Assembly (NCBI GenBank): GCA_963728045.1
Contig: CAVSIE010000006.1
Span: 1 to 64,000 of the forward strand
Direction of reading: 5' to 3'
Source of the DNA: VRUE01 sp963728045
GTDB lineage: Bacteria; Actinomycetota; Thermoleophilia; Solirubrobacterales; 70-9
Length of the DNA: 64,000 nucleotides
Of this stretch, positions 33,358 through 41,545 are shown one piece after another. A program made the translations under genes and the position numbers. Each line of letters starts with the position of its first letter. Position 1 is the stretch's first letter. Under the pieces are notes generated by a model. It saw only the letters and a program-made list of their open reading frames with translations. It did no database searches and had not been told where the DNA came from.

Positions 33358-35628
33358 GTGAGGACGAACCGAGGGAGGCAAGTGATCGCCGCTATCGCGG
33401 CTGGCACTACTTTGCTCTTGAGCGCGGCTCCGGCCTCCGCAGTGGGACCGCCCCTTGTCAATGACACCTGGGTGACCGAAGTCACGCCGACGAGCGTCAG
33501 GCTGCGGGCGGAAATCGACTCCAACGGCTTCGCCACTACCTACCGTTTCGAGTACATCAGCGAGGCTGCCTTCCAGGCGAACCTGAACGCGACCCCGCCC
33601 CGCGAGGGGTTCTTCAGCGCCGCCAAAGCCCCACCCGGGAAAGAAAAAACGGTTGCGACGCCGAAAGTGGTCGAGATCGTCAGTGGCCTCGTCCAGACGA
33701 CCACCTACCGCTACCGCGTGGTGGCGACCAACTCGGCTGGATCGACGACCGGGGCAGAAAAGGCTTTCACCACGGAGCCGTTCGCCACTCCCTTCCGCCT
33801 GCCGGACAACCGCGGCTGGGAGATGGTCTCCCCGGTCGACAAGAACGGCGGCGCGGTCGCCGTTCCCGAAACGATCTTCGGCGGCGGCGCCTTCCAGGCG
33901 GCCGGCGCCGGGGGCGCTGTCGCGTACAGCTCCCGCACCTCCTTCGGCGCCGCAAAAGGCGCTCCGCCTGCCTCGCAATACATCTCCGGCCGCACCTCCG
34001 GGGGCTGGGCAACGGAGAACGTCTCCGCTCCACTGGAGTCCGCCGCCTACGGCGACGAACCGGACGGCGCGCCTTACAGGCTCTTCTCCGCCAGCCTCTC
34101 TCGCGGACTCCTCTTCGGTGGCCTGCCCTGCCGGGGGAGCGTCGAAGGCTGTCCCGCTCCCAACCCGGTGCTGCCGGGCACGGGCGCCCCGCCGGGCTAC
34201 ATGGCCTATTACCTGCGCGAGAGCGCGGGCGGCGCCTTCACCTCGCTGCTGGGCGCCGGCGATCTCGCCCACACCGCGGTCGAGCCGGAGTCCTTCCAGG
34301 TCTCCTTCGCCGCCGCGAACGCCGACCTCACCCAAGTCGTCCTCTCGAGTTGCGCCGCGCTTACCGCCAACGCGACCGAGGTTCTCGTCGGGCCTGGGGA
34401 ATGCGATCCCACCGAGCAGAATCTCTACCGCTGGAGCGCATCCGGCCTCATTCTCATCAGCCGCACTCTCGGTGACGTCGGTGATCCCGGTGCGACGATC
34501 GCGGCCCCGGTCAGGGCGGTCTCCGATGACGGTGCGCGCATCTACTGGGCGCGGGGCGACGACCTCTATGTGCATCAGGACGTGCCGATCATGCCGGTCA
34601 ACGAAGCGGTGGCTGAGGGGGCGACGTTCGAGACCGCCTCAGCCGACGGCACAGTGGCCTTCTTCAGCAGCGGAGGACACCTCTTCCGCTTTACGGTGGC
34701 TGGCGAACCGATCACCGATCTGACGCCGGGAGGCGGGGTGACTGGGGTCCTTGGCGCCTCTGCTGACGGTACCCACGTCTACTACCAGGACGGATCCGGG
34801 CTGAAACTCTGGCGCGAAGGGACGACCACGACGATCGCCCCCGGCTCCTCTGCCTCCGCGCCGAGCAACTATCCCCCGGCGACCGGCACTGCCCGAGTCA
34901 GCCCTGACGGCGAGCACCTCGCCTTCCTCTCGGCTGCCGAGCTGACTCTGCTCGACAACGAGGGCCAGGTTCAGGTCTACCTCTACGGCCCCTCTGTCGG
35001 TGGTGGCGCTCCGGCCCTGGCTTGCGCATCCTGCAAGCCGAACGGCGAACGCTCACTGGCGCCGGCCTCGATTCCCGGCACGCTCGTCAATGGCTCTACC
35101 CGGGCCTACCGCCCCCGGGCGCTCTCCGACGATGGCACGCGACTTTTCTTCGAGACCAGCGACGAGCTGGTAATCGGCGACAGCAACTCCCACCTGGACG
35201 TCTACCAGTGGGAGGCAAACGGAGCGGGGGACTGCCAGCTCTCGCCTGGCTGCGTCAGCCTGATCTCCAGCGGGCGGTGGGTCGAGGACAGCTACTTCAT
35301 CGATGCCTCCGAGGGTGGAGCCGACGTCTTCTTCGCCACCGGCGAGTCCCTGGTCCCGTCCGATCCCGGCTCGGTCGATCTCTATGACGCCAGGGTGAAC
35401 GGCGGCTTCCCGCAGCCGCAGAGGCCGATCCCGTGCATCGCTGATGGCTGCCAGCCCCTTCCCTCGCCACCCGACGACCCCACGCCGGCGACGCTCGTCC
35501 AGACCTCGGGCAACCCGCCGGCTCGCTTCGCCAAAGAGCGCAAGCGCCGGCAGCGCCGGGGCAAGGGGAAGAGGAAAGGCCCTGGCAAGGGGGCACGGGG
35601 CAAGGGCCGGGGGACGCGAGGCCGATGA
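33358..35628 (+). CDS. Secreted WD40-like beta-propeller protein with FN3-like domain and basic tail (module 1)
   Basis: A 756-residue exported protein. The signal is VIAAIAAGTTLLLSAAPASA. Residues 37-141 form an FN3-like domain (TYRFEYISEAAF and TTTYRYRVVATNSAGSTTGA). Residues 145-690 contain WD40/TolB-like blades, each with a D-G-T/S-x-V/L-x-F turn (SADGTVAFFSSGGHLFRF, SADGTHVYYQDGSGLKLW, SDDGTRLFFETSDELV). The C-terminus has VDLYDARVNGGFPQP and then a Lys/Arg/Gly tail from about residue 722. GTG 33358 is chosen for its GGGAAG ribosome site; GTG 33328 is in frame. It overlaps the next gene by ATGA. Function unknown. Confidence 0.75.
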   Translation: MRTNRGRQVIAAIAAGTTLLLSAAPASAVGPPLVNDTWVTEVTPTSVRLRAEIDSNGFATTYRFEYISEAAFQANLNATPPREGFFSAAKAPPGKEKTVATPKVVEIVSGLVQTTTYRYRVVATNSAGSTTGAEKAFTTEPFATPFRLPDNRGWEMVSPVDKNGGAVAVPETIFGGGAFQAAGAGGAVAYSSRTSFGAAKGAPPASQYISGRTSGGWATENVSAPLESAAYGDEPDGAPYRLFSASLSRGLLFGGLPCRGSVEGCPAPNPVLPGTGAPPGYMAYYLRESAGGAFTSLLGAGDLAHTAVEPESFQVSFAAANADLTQVVLSSCAALTANATEVLVGPGECDPTEQNLYRWSASGLILISRTLGDVGDPGATIAAPVRAVSDDGARIYWARGDDLYVHQDVPIMPVNEAVAEGATFETASADGTVAFFSSGGHLFRFTVAGEPITDLTPGGGVTGVLGASADGTHVYYQDGSGLKLWREGTTTTIAPGSSASAPSNYPPATGTARVSPDGEHLAFLSAAELTLLDNEGQVQVYLYGPSVGGGAPALACASCKPNGERSLAPASIPGTLVNGSTRAYRPRALSDDGTRLFFETSDELVIGDSNSHLDVYQWEANGAGDCQLSPGCVSLISSGRWVEDSYFIDASEGGADVFFATGESLVPSDPGSVDLYDARVNGGFPQPQRPIPCIADGCQPLPSPPDDPTPATLVQTSGNPPARFAKERKRRQRRGKGKRKGPGKGARGKGRGTRGR

Positions 35629-38432
35629 GGGCCTGCCTCCTTTCCCTCTGTCTCGCCCTCGCGGCTATGGCGACTGCGCCCGCTGCCGCGGGCGCCTTCG
35701 GCTTCCTCCCGGGCAGCAAAGGCTTCGACGCGAGGGTGCTCGACGAGGGCGGCTTGGTGGCGACAGAAGCGGGCTCGCATCCAGTCGCCGTGACTCTCGA
35801 GGTCGGCTTCAAACCTGGTGGCGGGGGTGCGCCCTTGCCGGAAGACGACCTGCGGGACCTGAGTCTCGAGCTGCCTCCCGGGCTGATCGAAAATCCTCTG
35901 GCCGTCCCCGAATGCTCCGCCGAGCTCTTTCACACGCCGCGCTCTTCGCCGTTTGAAGAGAGCCTCTCGGGGGAGAGCTGCCAGGACAAAAGCCAGGTCG
36001 GCATCGCCACGATCCGCTCCTCTTACGGCGGCGGGGAGACACGCACCTTCGGTGTCTTCAGCCTCTCGCCGCCGCCGGGAGCGCCGTCGCAGATCGGCAT
36101 CAACCCCTACGGGTCTCCGATCGTCTTCGTCCCTCGCATCCGCCAGGCCGACGGGGAGTACGGCCTCACCCTGGAGGCTCGGAACGTCTCCCAGCTGGTC
36201 GGCATCGAAGGTCTCACGCTGACGATCTGGGGGACCCCCTGGTCGATCCTCCACGACGCCCAGCGGGGCGATTGCCTCAACGCCCTCGAGCCCGACTTCG
36301 GCTGGTCCAAATGCTCGATCGGGCGGCCCGCCAAAAACCCCGCCACCGCCTACCTAACCCTGCCGACCTTCTGTGACGAGCCACTTCGCTTCACCGCCAC
36401 CGCCACCTCCTGGCAGGCGCCGGGGGAGGCGACCGCGGCAGCGGAGGCGCCCGCGCTCAAAAAATGCTCTTCGCTCACCTTCGACCCTAGGCCTGCTGCG
36501 CACCTCACCGACCCGCGCGCCTCCTCTCCGTCCGGCTACACCTTCGACATCAACGTCAACACGCTTGGGGTCACCGACCCTGGAATCACTGCCCCCACGC
36601 CGCTGAGAAAGGCGGTCGTCGCTCTTCCCGAGGGCGTCACGATCAATCCTTCCGTCGGTGCCGGTCTCGGAGTGTGCGCGCCGGCCCAATACGCAGCCGA
36701 GACTCCGTCCTCGCCTCCCGGCGCCGGCTGTCCAAACGAATCGAAGATCGGCGACTTCACGGTCAGGAGCCCGATCATCTCCGGCTCGATCGAGGGGGCG
36801 ATCTTCCTCGCCGCGCCCTTCAATAATCCCTTCGGCTCGTTGATCTCGATCTACCTGGTGGCGAAGTCGATCGACCGTGGCATCCTGGTCAAGGTGGCGG
36901 GGGAGCTGCGGGCCGATCCCTCGACGGGAAGGCTGACTGGGGTCTTCGACCGGCTCCCCCAGATCCCCTACTTCCAGCTCCGCATGCACTTTCGAGAAGG
37001 GCAGCGCAGCCCGCTGGCGACCCCGGCGTCCTGCGGGAGCATCGCCACCGCTGCCGACCTCACCCCCTGGCGCGATGCGAGCCTGGTCAGGCGCTTCTCG
37101 CTGCCGGCCGCGATAACAGCGGGGTTTGGCGGCGGTCCCTGCCCGCAGGGCCTGGCGCCCTTCGCTCCTCAGGCCAAAGGCGGCACCCTCAACTCCCAGG
37201 CCGGCGCCTACACGCCCTTCTACCTGCACCTGACGAGGACCAGCGTGGAGCAGGAGATCGTCTCCTACTCCGCCGAGCTGCCCCCCGGCCTGCTCGGCAA
37301 GATCGCCGGCATCCCCTACTGCTCCGATGCGGCGATCGCGGCGGCGGCGCAGCGGACCGGGGTGGCGGAGCGGGATGACCCCAGCTGCCCGGAGGCGAGC
37401 CGGATCGGGCGCACCGTCGCCGGCTACGGCGTCGGCTCCGTTCTCTCCTACGCGCCCGGAGGCCTCTACCTCGCCGGCCCCTACAACGGCTCTTCCTTCT
37501 CGGTGGTGGCGATCGACTCGGCCCTGGTCGGCCCCTTCGACCTCGGGGTGGTGATCGTGCGCTCGGCGATCCGGGTCGACCCGCAAACCGCCCAGGTCTC
37601 GATCGATGCCACCGGCACCGACCCGATTCCCCACATCGTCCAGGGCATCCCGATCCACCTGCGCGACGTCCGCGCCTACATCGACCGCCCGCAGACCACC
37701 CTCAACCCGACCAGCTGCGAACGCTTCATCCTGGCCTCGGTTTTGAACGGCGCCGGCGCGCGCTTCGCCGACCGCAGCGATGACACGCTGGCAACCCCCA
37801 CCGCGCCCTTCCAGGCCTTCAACTGCGGCACGCTCGGGTTCAAACCTCGTATGTCCCTCAGCCTCAAGGGCGGCAGGAAACGCGGTAGCCATCCCTCGCT
37901 TCGCGTCGTGGTCAGGCCGAGGCGGGGCAACGCCAACATCGCCGCGGCTCAGGTGGCCCTGCCCTCCTCGCTCTTCCTCGATCAGGACAACATCGTCGAG
38001 ATCTGCACCAAAGCCCGGTTTGCCGCCGACAACTGCCCGCGCGGCTCGTCCTACGGCCGGGCACGCGCCTTCACCCCGCTGATGGAGAAACCGCTGGAAG
38101 GCCCGGTCTACCTGCGCTCCTCCGCCAACCCGCTGCCCGATCTCGTCTTCGCCCTGGAGGGCCAGGGGATCGAGATCGACGTCGCCGGTCGGATCGACGC
38201 GGCGGGAGGCGGCTTGCGCGGCACCTTCGACGTCATCCCCGACGCGCCCGTGACCAAGTTCACGCTGAGGATGAACGGGGGCAAGCGGGGACTGCTCGTC
38301 GTAGCCACCAGGAACTTCTGCTCGAAACCACGGTTCGCCAAAGCGAGGCTGCGGGGGCACAACAACCGCGGCTGGATCTTTCGCCCGCCGGTGGGGGCGA
38401 AGTGCGACAAGAAGAGAGGAGGCGGAAAATGA
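35625..38432 (+). CDS. Large secreted protein of an unrecognised family (module 1, 935 residues)
   Basis: Signal peptide LLSLCLALAAMATAPAAAGA. The rest is beta-rich and repetitive, with repeated phrases such as LSLELPPGLIENPLAVPECS, LPEGVTINPSVGAGLGVCAP and SAELPPGLLGKIAGIPYCSD. Each repeat pairs a PPG/PEG turn with a cysteine, then C-P/C-x5-K-I-G segments (CPNESKIGDF, CPEASRIGRT). It ends with RGLLVVATRNFCSKPRFAKA and a KKRGGGK tail. Clear paralogue of the 1,066-residue protein at 46.0 kb; both share LYLAGPY, GPFDLG and RP-T-T-N-PTSC blocks. Translation is coupled to the propeller gene (ATGA overlap). Confidence 0.72.
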   Translation: MRACLLSLCLALAAMATAPAAAGAFGFLPGSKGFDARVLDEGGLVATEAGSHPVAVTLEVGFKPGGGGAPLPEDDLRDLSLELPPGLIENPLAVPECSAELFHTPRSSPFEESLSGESCQDKSQVGIATIRSSYGGGETRTFGVFSLSPPPGAPSQIGINPYGSPIVFVPRIRQADGEYGLTLEARNVSQLVGIEGLTLTIWGTPWSILHDAQRGDCLNALEPDFGWSKCSIGRPAKNPATAYLTLPTFCDEPLRFTATATSWQAPGEATAAAEAPALKKCSSLTFDPRPAAHLTDPRASSPSGYTFDINVNTLGVTDPGITAPTPLRKAVVALPEGVTINPSVGAGLGVCAPAQYAAETPSSPPGAGCPNESKIGDFTVRSPIISGSIEGAIFLAAPFNNPFGSLISIYLVAKSIDRGILVKVAGELRADPSTGRLTGVFDRLPQIPYFQLRMHFREGQRSPLATPASCGSIATAADLTPWRDASLVRRFSLPAAITAGFGGGPCPQGLAPFAPQAKGGTLNSQAGAYTPFYLHLTRTSVEQEIVSYSAELPPGLLGKIAGIPYCSDAAIAAAAQRTGVAERDDPSCPEASRIGRTVAGYGVGSVLSYAPGGLYLAGPYNGSSFSVVAIDSALVGPFDLGVVIVRSAIRVDPQTAQVSIDATGTDPIPHIVQGIPIHLRDVRAYIDRPQTTLNPTSCERFILASVLNGAGARFADRSDDTLATPTAPFQAFNCGTLGFKPRMSLSLKGGRKRGSHPSLRVVVRPRRGNANIAAAQVALPSSLFLDQDNIVEICTKARFAADNCPRGSSYGRARAFTPLMEKPLEGPVYLRSSANPLPDLVFALEGQGIEIDVAGRIDAAGGGLRGTFDVIPDAPVTKFTLRMNGGKRGLLVVATRNFCSKPRFAKARLRGHNNRGWIFRPPVGAKCDKKRGGGK

Positions 38433-39634
38433 AGGCAAGGGTGCTGGTGGGCGGAGTGCTTTGCGCGTTGCTTCTCGTGATCGCGGCGGGCGCCACGCCG
38501 GCTCAGGCGTCTAGGGCCCTGCTGACGAAAGCGCTGCTCAAAACGACGTTCTGTCTCCACTGCCCGCCGCCGACCCCGGAAGAAATCAAAAAACCCCTCC
38601 CGCCCCCGGAAGGGCAGATCGAAGGCCCCTGCGGCCTCGCCGTAAGGGAAGGCGGTGGCGTCTATGTCTCCGACTACCACCACAACGCTGTCGATTTCTT
38701 TTCCTTCCCCCTCAACTTCGTCAATCGGCTCCCATTCGCGAGCCAGCTGAAAGACGTCGCGACGCGACCTGAGGGCCCGTGCGGGCTCGCCACCGGGCCG
38801 GGGGGCGCTCTCTACGCCAACGTCTGGCATCAGCGGGTGGTCAGGCTCGAGCCCAGCGTCCAGGTCTTCGACACCGACAGCTCGACCGGGGTCGCGGTCG
38901 ACGCGGCCGGCGATGTCTACGTCAACGACCGCACCTACGTCGCGGTCTACGAGCCGTCGGGAGCGCCGGTGTTGGATGGGGGAGAGCCGCTCAAAATCGG
39001 CCTCGACAGCCTTGGGGACGGCTTCGGCGTTGCCGTCTTCGACGGCAGGGTCTACGTCCCCGATGCGGCCGACCAGACGGTGAAGGTCTACGAACCCGCC
39101 GTCGACCCGCTCGACCCGGTTGCGACGATCGGGTGCTTCAACTCCCTGGTCGACGCGGCCGTCGCCGTCGACCCCACCAACGGGCACCTGCTCGTCGTTG
39201 ACAACGTCAAACCGGGCTTCGAACACCCCCAGGCCGCGATCTTCGAGTTCGACGCGGCCGGGGCGTTCCTCGACCGGTTGGTCGGGCCGGTACACGGCGA
39301 ACCTTCCGGGATCGCGGTCGACCCCGCCACCGGCGTCCTCTTCGTCACCGACGGCAACAGCGAACTGTCGAACGTCTTCGCCTACGGCCCGTTCGGAGGG
39401 GGTGGGGCCGAACTCGAATGCCCTGCCGAGGGCGAAGATCCACTGGATGGTGCGGGTGGGGCGCAGGGGGTCGCGGTAGCTGCGGGCCCGCCCTTCACCG
39501 CCACCGCCGCCCGACCTCCCTCGTTCATCGGCCCCCGCCGCTCCACCAAGCGGCCTCGACAGAGGACGAGGCGGGGGAGGGGGCGAGTGGCCGTCTGGGG
39601 TGCCGTGGCGCTGCGTGGACGCGCTCACCGTTGA
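38429..39634 (+). CDS. Secreted NHL-repeat beta-propeller protein with basic tail
   Basis: A 401-residue exported protein with signal MKARVLVGGVLCALLLVIAA. Six or so NHL-type blades follow the pattern GLAVREGGGVYVSDYHHNAV, GLATGPGGALYANVWHQRVV, GVAVDAAGDVYVNDRTYVAV and GIAVDPATGVLFVTDGNSEL. Before them, TFCLHCPPPTPEEIKKPLPP is a Cys/Pro-rich neck. The C-terminus is Arg/Lys-rich (RRSTKRPRQRTRRGRGR). ATG 38429 overlaps the previous stop (ATGA), so three secreted genes form one coupled operon ending just before the TetR gene. Confidence 0.75.
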   Translation: MKARVLVGGVLCALLLVIAAGATPAQASRALLTKALLKTTFCLHCPPPTPEEIKKPLPPPEGQIEGPCGLAVREGGGVYVSDYHHNAVDFFSFPLNFVNRLPFASQLKDVATRPEGPCGLATGPGGALYANVWHQRVVRLEPSVQVFDTDSSTGVAVDAAGDVYVNDRTYVAVYEPSGAPVLDGGEPLKIGLDSLGDGFGVAVFDGRVYVPDAADQTVKVYEPAVDPLDPVATIGCFNSLVDAAVAVDPTNGHLLVVDNVKPGFEHPQAAIFEFDAAGAFLDRLVGPVHGEPSGIAVDPATGVLFVTDGNSELSNVFAYGPFGGGGAELECPAEGEDPLDGAGGAQGVAVAAGPPFTATAARPPSFIGPRRSTKRPRQRTRRGRGRVAVWGAVALRGRAHR

Positions 39635-39642
39635 CCTGGGCG

Positions 39643-39674
39643 TATTTAAGAACTAGCCTGTACGCGTAACGGAT
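39643..39674 (+). promoter_or_regulatory. Repeated 32-bp element, copy 2 (before TetR 1)
   Basis: Near-identical to 33,294-33,325. Here TTGACC (39,631-39,636) and TAGCCT (39,654-39,659) are 17 bases apart and make a plausible promoter whose -10 lies within the element. TTGTAT (39,678-39,683) just downstream could drive a leaderless start at ATG 39691. Confidence 0.6.
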
Positions 39675-39690
39675 TGTTTGTATTGCGACC

Positions 39691-40434
39691 ATGGCCAAAG
39701 CCAGCGCCAGATCCAAATCCACCGGCCCGCGCCGCCTCCCCCGCGGGCGGCACGCCCTCGCCCCCGAGGAGGTCGAGCGCGACCAGCGCGAGCGGCTGCT
39801 CGCCGCGGTGCCGGGCGTGGTGGGGGAGAAGGGCTACGAAGCGACGTCGGTCGCTGACATCGTCAAAGCCGCGGCAGTCTCGCGCAACGCCTTCTACAAG
39901 AGCTTCAAGGACAAGCAGGACTGCTTCGCCGTCGTCCATGAGGAGGGGCACGAGCGGCTGCTAGAGATCCTCACCGTTCCCTGCGGCGACGACGGCGCCG
40001 GGATCGACGAGCGGGTGCGGCGCTCGCTCTCGGCGGCGCTCGACGCACTGGCATCGGAGCCTGAGATCGCGCGCCTCCTCTTCGTCGAGGCGCCTTCGGC
40101 AGGAGAGGAGATCGCCCTCCGCTACCACGAGTGGTTGAAGCAATACGGCACCCTGCTCCGCGCCGCCGCCCCCGATTTGCCGCCGCAGTCGATACCTGCA
40201 CCTGAGGTCGAGGGTGTGATCGTCGGCGGCATCGCCTCCCGGGTCGCCAGCGAGGTGCTGCAGGGCAGGGCGACGAGACTGCGAGAGCTCGCCGGCTCCC
40301 TGACCGAGTACGTCCTCGCCTTCTACCGAATGGGCGAGCCCAGCCCCCAGGAGGGCAGGGTCGTCGCCCTGGAGCAGGAGCCGGCCCAAGCCGCCGAGCT
40401 CTTCGAAGCCCGCCGCCGCCAAGCCGGCGCGTAG
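39691..40434 (+). CDS. TetR family transcriptional regulator 1
   Basis: A 247-residue regulator. The helix-turn-helix is VVGEKGYEATSVADIVKAAA followed by VSRNAFYKSFKDKQDCFAVV, typical of TetR. The N-terminus is a basic arm (SARSKSTGPRRLPRGRHALA) and the ligand domain is a long helical part with no known signature. It follows the secreted operon by 56 bases and shares its upstream element, so it may control that operon and itself. No RBS precedes the ATG; the mRNA may be leaderless. Confidence 0.9.
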   Translation: MAKASARSKSTGPRRLPRGRHALAPEEVERDQRERLLAAVPGVVGEKGYEATSVADIVKAAAVSRNAFYKSFKDKQDCFAVVHEEGHERLLEILTVPCGDDGAGIDERVRRSLSAALDALASEPEIARLLFVEAPSAGEEIALRYHEWLKQYGTLLRAAAPDLPPQSIPAPEVEGVIVGGIASRVASEVLQGRATRLRELAGSLTEYVLAFYRMGEPSPQEGRVVALEQEPAQAAELFEARRRQAGA

Positions 40435-40508
40435 CACCGCCGTCCGTCCGGCAGTTGCGCCTTTGTCGCTGCCGAGGTCCGCCGTGCGCTGCCGGGGGCG
40501 CTTATCAA

Positions 40509-40553
40509 TACCACGTGCGTCCCTTGACAATCACGTACCTCCATGTTTACACT
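40509..40553 (+). promoter_or_regulatory. TetR-type promoter element before the collagen-like gene
   Basis: TACCACGTGCGT-NN-CTTGACAA-N-CACG matches 53,129-53,155. TTGACA (40,524-40,529) is a good -35, and TACACT (40,548-40,553) a possible -10 with an 18-base spacer. The spacer carries TCACG-N6-CATG, an imperfect palindrome. The gap 40,435-40,690 holds this promoter and a leader of about 130 bases without further recognisable features. Confidence 0.6.
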
Positions 40554-40690
40554 CCCGCCTGTCTTCTCAAAGGTACGAAGACGGTATAGCTGAAAAGCAC
40601 CAGCAGGGAAACAGGGACAACCGAGCCTCGGGGAGCACCGCACAGGGAAGCGGCCAGCAGAGGGGCTCACGGGACAAGGAGAGAGATTCG

Positions 40691-41503
40691 ATGTTCTCGA
40701 CGCTACGCAACCGCTTCGGCATCCCGGGAGTCATCTCGGTCATCGCCCTCGTTTTCGCCTTGGTAGGAGGCGCCTTCGCCGCCAACAACCTCGGCGGCTC
40801 AGGCAAGGGCGCAACAGCTTCCGCCAAAAAAGCCGCCAAAGGTCCACGCGGTCCCCGAGGTGCGACAGGCCCAGCGGGCGCAGCCGGCTCGGCGGGTCCC
40901 GCCGGTGCCAAGGGCGACACCGGCGCTCCCGGTGCCGCTGGCCAAGCCGGTGCGCCAGGTTCCGCCGGCAAAGATGGCACCAGCGTCACCAGCGCTTCCT
41001 TCGAAGGGACGAACGAACCGGTGAGTGAACCCTGTGCGATTGAACCAGGCGTTGGAGCAGGTGGAGTGGAATTCAAATCTGCTAGCCCGACCACCTACGC
41101 GTGCAATGGAGTAGACGGTGAAGACGGCGATCCGTGGACAGCGGGAGGGACGTTGCCACCCAACGCGACTGAGACCGGCGCTTGGGCTCTAGACCAACCC
41201 GCGGAAGGGACGGGAGAGTTTGCGACAAGTATCGCTGTCTCTTTCAATATTCCCCTTGATGCGACTCCGGAAACGGTGCTCGTCCCGCCGTCTCCTAAAC
41301 CGAACCCCGACCCTGTTCACTGTCCCGGAACGGTAGAAGATCCAGAGGCCGCTAGTGGATGGCTCTGCTTTTACGCACTCGTACTCAGCAATGTTGAAAC
41401 GCAAAATGCTCTCGGCTTCAAAAGCGGAGCCGTGTTGTTCGCTGCCGGTCTTTCGACTGGTGGATCAATAAGCGCCTTTGGAACCTTCGCGGTGACGGGG
41501 TAG
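40691..41503 (+). CDS. Secreted collagen-like (Gly-X-Y) protein
   Basis: A 270-residue protein with ribosome site AAGGAGAGAG before ATG 40691. An N-terminal helix, IPGVISVIALVFALVGGAFA, is followed by a Lys/Ala linker and about 15 Gly-X-Y triplets (from GPRGPRGATGPAGAAGSAGP). After the collagen stretch comes a C-terminal domain of about 160 residues with Cys pairs (SEPCAIEPG, TYACNGVDG, VHCPGTVED, GWLCFYALV) and a jelly-roll-like end, GTFAVTG. Probably a trimeric stalk with a globular head on the cell surface, as in other bacterial collagen-like proteins. Confidence 0.8.
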   Translation: MFSTLRNRFGIPGVISVIALVFALVGGAFAANNLGGSGKGATASAKKAAKGPRGPRGATGPAGAAGSAGPAGAKGDTGAPGAAGQAGAPGSAGKDGTSVTSASFEGTNEPVSEPCAIEPGVGAGGVEFKSASPTTYACNGVDGEDGDPWTAGGTLPPNATETGAWALDQPAEGTGEFATSIAVSFNIPLDATPETVLVPPSPKPNPDPVHCPGTVEDPEAASGWLCFYALVLSNVETQNALGFKSGAVLFAAGLSTGGSISAFGTFAVTG

Positions 41504-41545
41504 AGCGTCCACGCCAACTGACGAGGCCAGGGAAGAGGAGCCGGA

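Noticed and set aside
36354..38438. A 694-codon leftward frame opposite the 935-residue secreted protein
   Set aside because: Antisense shadow; the rightward frame has signal peptide, paralogue and coupled start.
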